Assembly: GCA_036677805.1 (NCBI GenBank)
Contig: JAVBVS010000009.1
Location: 1 to 64,000, forward strand
Direction: 5' to 3'
Length of the DNA stretch: 64,000 bases
From: SIG78 sp036677805
GTDB lineage: Bacteria; Verrucomicrobiota; Lentisphaeria; Victivallales; Victivallaceae
Shown: piece after piece, positions 44,990-54,008 of the stretch
How the letters are laid out: the number at the start of each line of letters is the position of its first letter
Position numbering within the stretch: the first letter of the stretch is position 1
Position numbers and translations under genes: made by a program
Notes under the pieces: model-generated
The model's input: only the letters and a program-made list of their open reading frames with translations
Told to the model about the DNA's origin: nothing
Database searches by the model: none

Positions 44990-46105
44990 ATGGTGCGATT
45001 GTTCTTTTCGGGTTTGCTGTTGCTGCTCCTGGTCGGATGCCATTCCGCCGGGGAGGTCGCTATCATCCGGGTCCGCGATCTGGGCCCGCTGCCCCGCGAT
45101 TCGGGGATTCGCTGCCGAGACGGCGGCTACAGCGCCTTGTGGCGCGGCCGCTCGTGGTGGTTTTTCGGCGATACCGTCACCGACCGTCCGGCGGCGAGCG
45201 GCTTCTGCTGGCTGAGCAACAGCATGATGATGGTGTCCGATTGGAGCCGGATCGATCGCGGCGAGTGGTTGATGCGCGAACATTCCGCCGCGATTGCGGT
45301 GCCGGTGGAATTTTTTCCATGGTTGCCTGAGGAAGCTGCTTACAACCGTCAGCATTTCAATTCCGGGGTTTCGGAAAAGGATCGATCGCGCTATGCGGTC
45401 TGGCCGGGGGCGGCAGTCACTGCGCCGGATGATTCCTGCATGCTGCTGTTTTTCGGATTGCTGAGGTGTGGCGGCAACGGTGCGTGGGATTTTCATGGCA
45501 TCGGTCGATCGCTGGCCGTGTGGGAGCGTGAGGATGAGCCGCCGCGGCGGTTGCCGATGCTTTTTCCGGAGGGAGATATCGAACTGGGCGACGCCGGATT
45601 GGCGCTCGATGGTCGGCTTTATCTGTACGGTTGCGACAATCATTCGCTCCGTAAACCAATTCGGTTGGGGCGGGTGCCCTTCGCCGCGGCCGGAGACCGC
45701 TCGCAATGGGAATTCTACGCCGGGGACGGCCGCTGGTCGAAGCTGGCGCAGGATGCGGTTCCGCTTTTTGACGGTGCGCCGATGCTGAGCGTCCACTGGA
45801 ATGGATACCTCGGGAAATATCTGGCGTTTTATACTGTCCCGCTGGCCAATCGCGTGGTATGCCGTACCGCCGACTGTCCGGAGGGACCGTGGTCGGACCC
45901 GGTTTTCATCGCCGATTGTCTTGCTTCCACCGGGGCCTGCGGCTGTTATGCCGGATTAGGACACGGCGAACTGGCGCGGCAGAATGGCGCTGTGGAGTAT
46001 GTGACTTATTATCGTGACACCGGGTTGTTTCAGGGCGAAATCCGGCTGCTCGAAGTGACATTCGCCCCGCCGCCCGGTCGCGGCGCAGGGCAGGGGAGAC
46101 CCTGA
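44990..46105 (+). CDS. DUF4185-type lipoprotein
   Basis: A 371-residue lipoprotein. The leader MVRLFFSGLLLLLLVGC has a lipobox with Cys17. The body carries DUF4185-like features of a five-bladed beta-propeller (SALWRGRSWWFFGDT; WPGAAVTAPDDSCMLLFFG; GDAGLALDGRLYLYGC; KYLAFYTVPLANRVVCRTAD; PEGPWSDPVF). Such proteins occur in glycan-degrading loci and resemble GH43/GH117-like folds, but no catalytic acid triad is assigned. AGGAG is 9 nt upstream. The gene converges with the flavodoxin-like reductase at 46106, with no gap. Confidence 0.72.
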   Translation: MVRLFFSGLLLLLLVGCHSAGEVAIIRVRDLGPLPRDSGIRCRDGGYSALWRGRSWWFFGDTVTDRPAASGFCWLSNSMMMVSDWSRIDRGEWLMREHSAAIAVPVEFFPWLPEEAAYNRQHFNSGVSEKDRSRYAVWPGAAVTAPDDSCMLLFFGLLRCGGNGAWDFHGIGRSLAVWEREDEPPRRLPMLFPEGDIELGDAGLALDGRLYLYGCDNHSLRKPIRLGRVPFAAAGDRSQWEFYAGDGRWSKLAQDAVPLFDGAPMLSVHWNGYLGKYLAFYTVPLANRVVCRTADCPEGPWSDPVFIADCLASTGACGCYAGLGHGELARQNGAVEYVTYYRDTGLFQGEIRLLEVTFAPPPGRGAGQGRP

Positions 46106-46672
46106 TCAGCCGAGTTTGCGCAGCAGCCAGGCCATGTTGCGGCCCAGATTGCGCATATTGTTCACGCCTTCGGCGTCGTCATTGACCTCGCCGATATTGC
46201 GTCCGTAAACCATGTTCCAGTAGGTTGAACCGGCAACGATCATCTCTTTGTTGAGGAAAAAGTGGTTGAGCGTATCGACCGCGCTCAGGCCGCCGCCCCG
46301 GCGAACCGCCGTGACGCCTGCCGCGACCTTATACCGGAGCAGTCCGGGCGAACCGGCGACGACCACGGCCGCCCGTTCCAGAAAGGCTTTCATTTTGGCC
46401 GAGACGTCGGCGGAATAAACCGGCGAACCCAGCAGCAACCCGTCGGCATGGCAGATGGCCGCAAAAATGGCAGTGAAATCGTCGCCGGCGATCACGCAGT
46501 TGGGCTGGCCTTTGCAGGCGAAACAGCCCCGGCAGGGGATGATTTCTTTTTCCGCAAGCTGGATCAGTTCCGTTTCAATGCCGTCCGCTTCCAGCTCAGC
46601 CAGGACCATGCGCATGATGATCGTGGTGTTGCCGTCGGCTCTGGCGCTGCCGTTGACTCCGATTACTTTCAT
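46106..46672 (-). CDS. NADPH-dependent FMN reductase-like flavoprotein with Cys motif
   Basis: A 188-residue flavodoxin-fold reductase, close to iron-sulfur flavoprotein types. FMN-phosphate loop GVNGSARADGNT (4-15), then the cysteine pair block CRGCFACKG, LLGSPVYSADVSAKMKAFLERA, and a central GGGLSAVDTLNHFFLNKEMIVAGSTYWN. ATG 46672 has GGGGGGA upstream; a longer frame to 46774 is rejected. Likely redox role such as quinone or nitro-compound reduction. It shares the converging region with the DUF4185 gene. A second flavoprotein of the same general class is encoded at 61377-61913. Confidence 0.87.
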   Translation of the reverse strand: MKVIGVNGSARADGNTTIIMRMVLAELEADGIETELIQLAEKEIIPCRGCFACKGQPNCVIAGDDFTAIFAAICHADGLLLGSPVYSADVSAKMKAFLERAAVVVAGSPGLLRYKVAAGVTAVRRGGGLSAVDTLNHFFLNKEMIVAGSTYWNMVYGRNIGEVNDDAEGVNNMRNLGRNMAWLLRKLG

Positions 46673-46701
46673 GATTCCCCCCGGTTGCGGGTTGCGGAAG
46701 T

Positions 46702-46730
46702 AATATATGCCGTCTTGAAGCATTATGCAA
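46702..46730 (-). promoter_or_regulatory. Promoter of the FMN reductase gene
   Basis: Minus-strand -35 TTGCAT (46725-46730), 17-bp spacer, -10 TATATT (46702-46707). Confidence 0.7.
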
Positions 46731-46803
46731 TCGATGATCGGTCCGGATTCGGATAAATCGCGGGAAAATCGCAAAAAACCTTGCTCGGGTCCGATTGAAG
46801 TGA

Positions 46804-47163
46804 TATATTAACGATGTTTGGATCAATCAGAACGGCGGACTGATCGGCGGGATGGGCATTCAGGACCGGGGCGAGGTCAAGCCGATCCGCCGTGCCTGTG
46901 TCCGCACCCATCGCCGCAACGGCGGCATCGGCGGCCGGCTGCTTGACCGGCTTTGCGCCGATTGCGCCCGTCCGATTCTGGTCGGAGCCTGGGCGGATGC
47001 GGTCTGGGCGATCCGTTTTTACGAAAAACACGGATTCCGGCTGATTGCCGACCCGGAGCGTAAAAGCAAACTGCTCCGGCGCTTCCGGCATGTCCCGGAG
47101 CGGCAGATCGAAACCTCGGCCGTGCTCGAAGACTCCCGCAATTTCCTTCGCGCCGATTTTTAA
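46804..47163 (+). pseudogene. 5'-truncated GNAT acetyltransferase remnant
   Basis: The largest open frame here has its first ATG at 46852 and codes 103 residues. They read as the second half of a GNAT domain (RRACVRTHRRNGGIGGRLLD acetyl-CoA loop; WAIRFYEKHGFRLIADPERK). The homology-like reading continues upstream in frame to 46804 (DVWINQNGGLIGG) and then meets a TGA at 46801-46803, with no start codon. The first half of the domain is missing. A promoter-like pair (TTGCTC 46781-46786, 17 bp, TATATT 46804-46809) lies exactly at the break. It is a decayed fragment unless a non-standard start is used. Confidence 0.6.
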
Positions 47164-47174
47164 CGGAACCGAGG

Positions 47175-48008
47175 TTATTTCCAGGCCGCCGCCGCAAGCG
47201 TGGCGCCGTCGGTTTCACCGAGAGGCGTTCCGGCGATGTCGCCGGCGAGCGACACCCGACGGAAGCCGGCCGCGGCCAGATCATTTTGCAGTTCGGCGGC
47301 GGTGAACAGATGGTCCCAGAGATAATAATATCGGAAATCGTCTTCACTCACGATCGCATATTGCCGCAAAAAGGTGGAATCCTTCTGGTAATAGCGGTGC
47401 ATGGTCAAACAAAAATGGTTGCGCGGCGACCAGAAGCCGCCTTCGGGATGATGTTCGAGCTCGCCCCGGTCGCGCTTATCGGGATAGGCGGCTTCCGTCG
47501 CTACATCGAAAACCAGCATGCCGCCTGGCTTCAGCGCGGCGAATGCTTTCGCCAGCAGCAGCTGCCGGTTGGCCGGAGAAAGCACTCCGAAATCGCAGTA
47601 GATCATGGTAATCACGTCCTGATTGCCGGGGAAATTCCACTCCAGATAATTGCCGCAAACATAGTCGATTTCCGGTGCGGAGTGAGTTCGGGCGTAGTCG
47701 ATTGACCGCGTGGAATAATCAATGCCGCGGACCCGGAATCCCTGTTTCTGAAAAATCCGAGTGTAAAGACCGGGTCCGCAGCCGAGATCCAGCAGGTTTT
47801 TGCCATGCGGACCGGACGCCAGCGCGGCGATCCACTCCGCCGAGCGGCGAATGAACGCATGTTTGCGACTGGCGCCGTCGGTGTCCGGGGCGAGGTGAAA
47901 TTGCAGCATTTGCGCGGAAATGTGCGGATCGTTCCAGAACGGCCATGGGCCGGTTTCAAAAAGCCGCGGATGTTGAAGGCACTGAAACAGTTGTTGAGAA
48001 TCCATCAT
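47175..48008 (-). CDS. Class I SAM-dependent methyltransferase
   Basis: A 277-residue Rossmann-fold methyltransferase. The SAM-binding motif I is LLDLGCGPGLYTRIF with RVRGIDYSTRSIDYAR as motif II; later blocks are QDVITMIYCDFGVLSP and ALKPGGMLVFDVATEAAYPD. The C-terminal part ends RRVSLAGDIAGTPLGET. It sits 63 bp downstream of leuA, separated by a strong hairpin, and converges with the GNAT remnant. Substrate unknown. Confidence 0.87.
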   Translation of the reverse strand: MMDSQQLFQCLQHPRLFETGPWPFWNDPHISAQMLQFHLAPDTDGASRKHAFIRRSAEWIAALASGPHGKNLLDLGCGPGLYTRIFQKQGFRVRGIDYSTRSIDYARTHSAPEIDYVCGNYLEWNFPGNQDVITMIYCDFGVLSPANRQLLLAKAFAALKPGGMLVFDVATEAAYPDKRDRGELEHHPEGGFWSPRNHFCLTMHRYYQKDSTFLRQYAIVSEDDFRYYYLWDHLFTAAELQNDLAAAGFRRVSLAGDIAGTPLGETDGATLAAAAWK

Positions 48009-48030
48009 GACTTTATGCTTTCGTTGATAT

Positions 48031-48066
48031 CCGCGGCCGGAGGCCGGTTGTTTCCTCCGGCCGCGG
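48031..48066. other. Strong hairpin between leuA and the methyltransferase gene
   Basis: Perfect 13-bp GC-rich arms (48031-48043 and 48054-48066), 10-nt loop, no T-run on either strand. Possible processing or attenuation site. Confidence 0.55.
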
Positions 48067-48071
48067 CGGTT

Positions 48072-49754
48072 TTACGGTTGCCGCCGGCGGTTCACGGCGT
48101 TGACCATGGCCCGGATCGCCGCCAGATTGATGTTGACGTCGATGCCTGCGCCGTAGACAATAGCGCTGCTGTCGACGAATTGCAAGCCGACGAAGGCGAT
48201 TGCCTGCGCGTCAGCCCCTCGCGACAGGGCGTGTTCGCTGTAATCTTCGACCTGAAACGGCGGGATCTCCGGACACTGGCGGAATGCCGCCGCCGCCGCT
48301 TCGATCGGTCCGGCGCCTTCGCCCTGCAATGCGTGGATTGCGCCATCAACCGCTACGGTCAACTCCACGGCGGTGCGGTCGGGTTTGCCGTTGGCGGGGC
48401 GGCGGATGCGGAATTCCCGGATTGCCGCCGGACCGGGCCGGTCGACGATCTTTTCGCGAAAAATGCGATAGACGCCTTCTGACGTGATTTCGTCGCCGCT
48501 TGCCTCCGCCTCCGCCTGAACTGCCTGTGCGACCATGCGCTGCATCGGCCCCGGCACATGGATGCCGTGGACGCTTTCCAGCACATAGGCGACGCCGCCC
48601 TTGCCGGACTGGCTGTTGATCCGGATCAAGCCGTCATAATTGCGCCCGATGTCGGTCGGGTCGAGGTGAATGTAGGGCATTTTCCAACCTTGCTGGAAAT
48701 AGTCGCTGATGGCGCCGCGCTGCGCCATGCCTTTGCGGATGGCATCCTGATGCGTACCGGAAAATGCGGTAAAAACCAGCGCGCCGGAGTAAGGCATCCG
48801 GGGATGGACCTTGATTTCCGAAACCTCTTCGACGAACGCCGTGATTTCCGGCAGCCGCGAAAAATCCAATCCCGGTTCGACTCCGCGCGACTTCAGGTTC
48901 AGTGCGAAGGTCACGATGTCCATATTGCCGGTGCGTTCGCCATGGCCGCAGAGGGTGCCTTCGACCCGGTCGGCTCCGGCCATCACCGCCATTTCGACGG
49001 CGGCGACGGCGCAGCCCTGATCGTTGTGGGTGTGGACGGAGATGACGGTGTCGCGCGTCCCCGAATAGTTGCGGCGGAAGAGCTCGACCATGTCGGCGTA
49101 TTCATAAGGTCCCCGGCGTTCGACGGTCTGGGGCAGATTGAACGTGAAGTTGCGATGTTCTGGCCGCCACTCCGCGCGAACCTGTTCGGCTAGGTCGACG
49201 ATGTAATCGACATCACTGTCGGAAAACTCCTCCGGGGTGAATTCATAATGGCAGTCGCGGAATCTGGCCTGTCCGACCGCGTCGGCAATTCGCCGGGTGC
49301 TTTCGACCGCGATGGCGGTCAGCTCCTCGCGGGTTTTGCCGAAAACGAATTTTCGGTGCAGATCGCTGGCGGCGATATAACAATGAATCAAGACTTTGTC
49401 CGCTTCGGCAATCGCCGCCACGGTCCGGTCGATCAGATCGGCGCGGGCGGCGGTGAATACCGCGATGCGGACATCCGCGGGAATCAGATTTTCTCCGATC
49501 AGCCGCCGGACGAATTCGAATTCTTCGCTCGACGCGGCGGGGTAGGCGACCTCGATCTCCTTGAAACCGATTGCGCACAGCATTTTGAAATAGCGAATTT
49601 TGGTTTCGACATTCATCGGCCGGGCGAAGGCTTGATTGCCGTCGCGCAGGTCTACCGGCACGAACCGCGGCGCGACCGCAATCCGGCGCGACGGCCAGAC
49701 CCGGTCGGCGATATTATAACTTCGGGCGGGACGATACTTTGGATACGCATTCAT
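48072..49754 (-). CDS. leuA: 2-isopropylmalate synthase, long form
   Basis: First committed step of leucine synthesis: 2-oxoisovalerate plus acetyl-CoA gives 2-isopropylmalate. At 560 residues it is the long LeuA type (as in Actinobacteria) with a C-terminal allosteric domain. The catalytic barrel has LRDGNQA (36-42), the metal motif HTHNDQGCAVAA and GERTGNMDIVTFALN; a connecting KGGVAYVLESVHGI leads to the dimerisation and regulatory end YGAGIDVNINLAAIRAMVNAVNR. The ATG at 49754 is preceded by GGAG at about 11 nt. It has an unusually long leader from a promoter at 50055-50083. No other leu genes are in the window. Confidence 0.93.
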   Translation of the reverse strand: MNAYPKYRPARSYNIADRVWPSRRIAVAPRFVPVDLRDGNQAFARPMNVETKIRYFKMLCAIGFKEIEVAYPAASSEEFEFVRRLIGENLIPADVRIAVFTAARADLIDRTVAAIAEADKVLIHCYIAASDLHRKFVFGKTREELTAIAVESTRRIADAVGQARFRDCHYEFTPEEFSDSDVDYIVDLAEQVRAEWRPEHRNFTFNLPQTVERRGPYEYADMVELFRRNYSGTRDTVISVHTHNDQGCAVAAVEMAVMAGADRVEGTLCGHGERTGNMDIVTFALNLKSRGVEPGLDFSRLPEITAFVEEVSEIKVHPRMPYSGALVFTAFSGTHQDAIRKGMAQRGAISDYFQQGWKMPYIHLDPTDIGRNYDGLIRINSQSGKGGVAYVLESVHGIHVPGPMQRMVAQAVQAEAEASGDEITSEGVYRIFREKIVDRPGPAAIREFRIRRPANGKPDRTAVELTVAVDGAIHALQGEGAGPIEAAAAAFRQCPEIPPFQVEDYSEHALSRGADAQAIAFVGLQFVDSSAIVYGAGIDVNINLAAIRAMVNAVNRRRQP

Positions 49755-50164
49755 GATTTTAAAATCTCCGGAAAAAACTGGTGAAATTGGGATGACTCCG
49801 GTTCCGGAGGAGCGCAAAAAGACGGATGAATGCTCCCCGCGGAATCACGGCATGAAAAAAGATTACGCCAGTCCGTCCCGGGTCCGATGATCAAGCAGGA
49901 AAAATCGTCGCGAAGCGTCCTTACTCGGGCCGGCTGGCGCAAGTAAGTCGCAGAAGTCGGGCAGAATCGAAGGCGGCAATCATCCGCGCCGGAGTGCATT
50001 CCCCGGCCGGGATACGGATGCCGCGATTGTAAGTTCGATCTTCCATAATCTTAAAATATACCGTTTTTTTGGGCAAAATACAACCCCGGCATGCGGAAAA
50101 ACCGTAAAATTCATGACTTTGAGCGGTTTGCACCAGGTGTCGCGGCCCATGCTCAAATAGAACG
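49755..50164 (-). other. leuA leader and upstream intergenic region with a short ORF
   Basis: 410 bp without a confirmed gene. The leuA transcript would carry a leader of nearly 300 nt. In it, a 41-codon ORF starts at 50046, only a few nucleotides after the predicted transcription start, and ends at 49922. It contains an ARLLRL cluster of three Leu codons. A small CTCCGGAACCGGAG hairpin lies near 49800. No clear terminator-antiterminator pair was found. Confidence 0.4.
50055..50083 (-). promoter_or_regulatory. Probable leuA promoter
   Basis: Minus-strand -35 TTGTAT (50078-50083), 17-bp spacer, -10 TATATT (50055-50060). Confidence 0.6.
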
Positions 50165-50419
50165 TCAGAGCTGGCCGGTAAAGCCGAGGTAGAAGATGCC
50201 GACCGCGGAATTGGCGACGGTCAGGCACAGTCCGATGATGTTGAGTACGATGCCCGGAATACAACGCCGGGTGATGCCGAACACCAGCCCCGTGATCGCC
50301 ACCGGGAATCCGAAGAGCGGAACCAGCCAGAAAATCAGACTCAAAATTCCGAGGATCAGTGAAACGATATCCCGCGGCTTGTCCTGGCCGCCGTTGCAAT
50401 TCTGGTCTTCCGAGGTCAT
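50165..50419 (-). CDS. Small DUF4190-like membrane protein
   Basis: An 84-residue membrane protein. A short polar N terminus (MTSEDQNCNGGQDKPRD) is followed by three closely packed hydrophobic segments: IVSLILGILSLIFWLVPLFG, FPVAITGLVFGITRR and IVLNIIGLCLTVANSAVGIF. The G-x3-G-x6 pattern is typical of DUF4190. AGGAAGTGCG precedes the ATG and a strong promoter lies 43 bp upstream. Function unknown. Confidence 0.75.
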   Translation of the reverse strand: MTSEDQNCNGGQDKPRDIVSLILGILSLIFWLVPLFGFPVAITGLVFGITRRCIPGIVLNIIGLCLTVANSAVGIFYLGFTGQL

Positions 50420-50461
50420 CGCACTTCCTTTGGTGAATGTCCCTGATATGAGATGTTCCCT

Positions 50462-50490
50462 ACTATAACCGCGTCGCGGTGAAAAGTCAA
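50462..50490 (-). promoter_or_regulatory. Promoter of the DUF4190-like gene
   Basis: Minus-strand -35 TTGACT (50485-50490), 17-bp spacer, -10 TATAGT (50462-50467). Confidence 0.75.
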
Positions 50491-50640
50491 ATCGGCTTTG
50501 CCGGCGATCCGGATGGGATTTTTTCGCCGTTTTCTTGTCGATTAACCGTTTCCTGACTTGATTTTTACCGAATTCTGACTAAACTAAGAGGCGATGAAAT
50601 AAATTCGCATCTCGAAAAAGGCGGTCCGCAAATCGATACC

Positions 50641-51456
50641 GTGTCCAACATTCATCCGCGGCGGCTGGTACGCCGGGCGCTTGCCATGCTGGGGATTCGC
50701 TTCCGTTCCGACTGGTTTCATGTGGAGCCGGGCCTGGAAAAAGTCCGGGAGGCCTTTTCTGCCATACCGCAGTGCTTCGACGAGGCCGAAGTGATCTGGA
50801 AAACCCGGACCAAGAAGGTGCGCAAAGTTGTGCTGCCGCCCGAGTACGGCGGCGAGACGTTGGTGTTCAAGGATCAGCGCGGCGGCCGCCCCTTGCGTTA
50901 TGCGTTGTGCTGCTCCAAAACCACGGTGGAAGCGGCCAATTACCGGGTGTTCGCCGCGCTCGGCATTCCGATGGCGCAGTTGATTTTCGTCGGCGAATGG
51001 CGGCGGAATTTCCGGCTGCAACGCGCGTTTCTGGCCACCCGCTTTGCCGCAGGCTATGTGGACGGGCGCGATTTTCTGCCGGGGGGCAGATTGCGCGGCG
51101 CGCCGGAACAGAAAGCATTCATCGACCGCAATCTGGCTTATGTGGCGCAGCTTCACCGGCTGCACTGCTTTCACGGCGGATTGCGGGTTTTTAATTTTCT
51201 CTGGAAGCCGTTGGCGGACGGAGGGATCGACATTGTCTGGATCGACGTGGCGAGTTGCCGTTTCCTCCGGCTGCCGAAATTCCTTTTCGCACGTTATATC
51301 GTACGGGATTTCGCCAATTTCTTTCACGACCTCGAGCTGTCCGACGCCGAGTTGCGCGACGCGCTCGAAAATTATCTCCGCTACAATTCCCGTTGCGCCA
51401 TGTCTCTGGATCGTCTCTTCTCCGCCGTCAAGGCCGCCGCCTCCCGCCCCCGCTGA
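50641..51456 (+). CDS. WaaP/KdkA-like lipopolysaccharide kinase-fold protein, catalytic Asp missing
   Basis: A 271-residue protein of the LPS-kinase (InaA/WaaP) type of eukaryotic-like kinase fold. Lys77 in VFKD, Glu97 in VEAANY, the region LAYVAQLHRLHCFHGG and Asn185 in VFNFLW follow the family spacing. The metal-binding Asp202 in WIDVA replaces the DFG Asp. However, the catalytic loop reads HGGL where HGDL/HRDL is expected, so Gly180 stands in place of the catalytic Asp. It may be a pseudokinase or use another residue. The GTG start has no close Shine-Dalgarno (AAGGCG is 17 nt away), so a later start is possible. Converges with the P-type ATPase gene. Confidence 0.72.
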   Translation: MSNIHPRRLVRRALAMLGIRFRSDWFHVEPGLEKVREAFSAIPQCFDEAEVIWKTRTKKVRKVVLPPEYGGETLVFKDQRGGRPLRYALCCSKTTVEAANYRVFAALGIPMAQLIFVGEWRRNFRLQRAFLATRFAAGYVDGRDFLPGGRLRGAPEQKAFIDRNLAYVAQLHRLHCFHGGLRVFNFLWKPLADGGIDIVWIDVASCRFLRLPKFLFARYIVRDFANFFHDLELSDAELRDALENYLRYNSRCAMSLDRLFSAVKAAASRPR

Positions 51457-51476
51457 CCGTTATGGAACTTGCATTA

Positions 51477-53999
51477 TCAAGCATGGTTTGTAACCTTGGC
51501 GGCAGCAGAAATTGCTGCATTTTTTTTGAGTTTGAATATTTCATACCAAAGCGAGGCAACAACGGCCAGTCCGAGCGCGATGCAGAGATGCATGAAACAA
51601 AATGGCGCTGTTTTTGCAATCCTGTTGCTGATAGGAATATAGATTAAAAGGAATGGGAGCAGAATGATAAGCATATTGATGATCCATACTACCTTGTCAC
51701 GCCATTCCCAAATGATTCTGAAGCACGATTTGAACTCAGACGCATTGACGTATACCAGGAAAAAGTTTGCAATAACAAGATAAAAAAGCATGAATGAGCG
51801 TATCTCGGCGGCATCAGTGCCGGTATTTTTTAAATAAAAAATTCCAGCTGCGGCCAATGCAAAAATTACCGATCCCTGACTCAGCGATTTAAAAAGTGTT
51901 GCGCAATTCAAAATCGAATCCGTGCGTTTGCGCGGCGGCCGCGTCATGGTATTGGGCTCCGGCGGCAAGCGTTCAAAAATGATTGAACAAGTCGGATCAA
52001 TAACCAGTTCAAGCAAAACAACGTGGATCGGCAGAAGCAGGAGAAGTCCGGGGAATACCAGCGGATTCATCAGCGCAAGAAGAGCAATCGGGATATGAAT
52101 GACAAGAACATATCCGATGGCTTTGCGGATATTGTCATAGATGCGCCGTCCGTCCTTGATGGAATGGACGATTGTGCTGAAATTATCATCAAGCAGGATC
52201 ATGTCAGCGGCTTCTCGTGCCACTTCGGTTCCTCGCTTGCCCATGGCGATGCCGATATCGGCGGCCTTGAGCGCGGGGGCGTCATTTACGCCGTCTCCGG
52301 TCATGGCCACAATCTCGCCGTTGGCCTGGAGGGCTTTGACGATGCGCAATTTATGTTTGGGCATGACTCTTGCGAAAATGGTTGTATTTTGGATTTTTCC
52401 GCAAAGCTGGGCGTCGGAAAATTTATTGAGTTCGGTACCGGTTATGGTGTCGCCATTCATCATGACACCGATCCTGCCGGCAATGGCCTGAGCCGTCAAC
52501 GCATGATCGCCGGTAATGATCATTACGCGAATGCCGGCTTGAGTTGCGGCCTGAATCGCGGCCGGGGTCTGCTGGCGCGGCGGATCGGCGAATCCGAGCA
52601 GCCCGGCAAATGAATAGATATGATTTTTTATGTCATTTTCAATAATTTTGCCGCCTTTGCAGACTGCAACCGCAATCACACGGCATCCTTGCCGCATCAG
52701 TTCCTGTTGAATCGCCAAGGTCTCTTTTTGCTGGACATCATTCATGCCGCACAATGCAACGATATTCTCCGGGGAACCTTTGATGCAGCGCCATAACTCT
52801 CCATCAATATCCCAAACGTGTCCCATCATCCTGGTCTCGCTGTTGAATGGGTATTCGTAGCGCAGTTTGTGAGAAAGCAATCCGCTGATATTCAACCCGG
52901 CGTCAGCGGCGCGTCTTTGCACCGCTTGTTCCATCGGATCGAACGGGACATTTTCGCTGGCCAGCACACTGAGTTCAAGAAGTTCATCCGGGGTTTGCCC
53001 GGAAGAGGGGCGGACGTGTTCAAGGTGCATGTTATTTTCGGTGAGTGTTCCGGTTTTGTCGGCGCAGAGGACGGAAACCGAACCAAGGGTTTCGACGGCG
53101 GGAATGCGCCTCATGAGCGCATTGATCCGTGCAAGTTTCCATGCGCCGATGGCCATGAATACGGTGAGGATAACCGGCAATTCCTCCGGTATGATCGACA
53201 TGCCGAGCGTGATGCCGGCGAGTATTGCGCCGATCAATTCTCTTCTGGATATGTAAAATATCATAAAGCATAACAGACAACATCCAAGGCCAATAAACGC
53301 ACAGTAGCGAACCAGCTTTCCGATATCGTTTTCAAGCGGCGTTTTCGGAGTTTGAACTTCTTGCACCGAACGGCTGATTTGGCCGTATTCCGTATCAAAT
53401 GCTGTCGCAATCACTTCAACGACAGCGGTACCGTAAATAACTGTCGTTCCGGCATAGATGTAATCAAGACGCCAGTGATTTCCAGCATCCGGAGCATGGA
53501 TTTTTTTCCAAACCGTTTCAGCTTCACCGGTCAAAATGGATTCATCAATTCCGAGGTCGAACAACTCGATTATTCTGCCATCGGCAGAGATTTTCTCCCC
53601 TTCATTGACAACCATAAGATCGCCCGGAACAAGTTCGCAACTGCTGATCCGCCTGAGTTTGCTGTTGCGTATGACATGGACATAGGGAGCTGTGAGTTTC
53701 TTCAAGGCTTGAAGCGTTTTGTCTGTTTTGTATTCCTGATAAAAACTTATTCCTGCAATAAAGACGACAAATACAAGCATGATCGAACCGTCGCCGGGTT
53801 CTCCGAGAATGAAATAACACGTAGCGGTGCCGAAAAGCAACAAAAACATCGGTTCTTTAAGAACGGAGAAAAGACTGAGAAGAAGGCTGAATTTTTTTTC
53901 GGACTTCAGTTCGTTGGGACCGAACTTAAGGAGTAATTTTTTTGCTTCGACTTCCGTAAGTCCAGTATAATCACCCGAAAATCCATTGATCATGGACAT
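51477..53999 (-). CDS. P2-type cation-transporting ATPase (Ca-ATPase-like)
   Basis: An 840-residue P-type ATPase. N-terminal cation-ATPase domain GLTEVEAKKLLLKFGPNEL (13-31), TGE in the actuator domain (157-159), membrane motif PEELP (271-275; the SERCA-type motif is PEGLP), phosphorylation site DKTGT with Asp314, and the hinge GDGVNDAPALKAADIGIAMG. The membrane parts and the six-helix C-terminal domain (from KAIGYVLVIHIPIALLALMN) fit P2A/P2B Ca-type pumps. The gene is less GC-rich than its neighbours, suggesting transfer. It has a strong promoter and a leader hairpin that partly covers the Shine-Dalgarno. Ion not certain. Confidence 0.92.
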   Translation of the reverse strand: MSMINGFSGDYTGLTEVEAKKLLLKFGPNELKSEKKFSLLLSLFSVLKEPMFLLLFGTATCYFILGEPGDGSIMLVFVVFIAGISFYQEYKTDKTLQALKKLTAPYVHVIRNSKLRRISSCELVPGDLMVVNEGEKISADGRIIELFDLGIDESILTGEAETVWKKIHAPDAGNHWRLDYIYAGTTVIYGTAVVEVIATAFDTEYGQISRSVQEVQTPKTPLENDIGKLVRYCAFIGLGCCLLCFMIFYISRRELIGAILAGITLGMSIIPEELPVILTVFMAIGAWKLARINALMRRIPAVETLGSVSVLCADKTGTLTENNMHLEHVRPSSGQTPDELLELSVLASENVPFDPMEQAVQRRAADAGLNISGLLSHKLRYEYPFNSETRMMGHVWDIDGELWRCIKGSPENIVALCGMNDVQQKETLAIQQELMRQGCRVIAVAVCKGGKIIENDIKNHIYSFAGLLGFADPPRQQTPAAIQAATQAGIRVMIITGDHALTAQAIAGRIGVMMNGDTITGTELNKFSDAQLCGKIQNTTIFARVMPKHKLRIVKALQANGEIVAMTGDGVNDAPALKAADIGIAMGKRGTEVAREAADMILLDDNFSTIVHSIKDGRRIYDNIRKAIGYVLVIHIPIALLALMNPLVFPGLLLLLPIHVVLLELVIDPTCSIIFERLPPEPNTMTRPPRKRTDSILNCATLFKSLSQGSVIFALAAAGIFYLKNTGTDAAEIRSFMLFYLVIANFFLVYVNASEFKSCFRIIWEWRDKVVWIINMLIILLPFLLIYIPISNRIAKTAPFCFMHLCIALGLAVVASLWYEIFKLKKNAAISAAAKVTNHA

Positions 54000-54008
54000 A
54001 ATACATCC

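Noticed and set aside
49755..50054. Classical leucine attenuator or T-box before leuA
   Set aside because: No clear terminator/antiterminator pair or T-box core was found; kept only as a low-interest leader observation.
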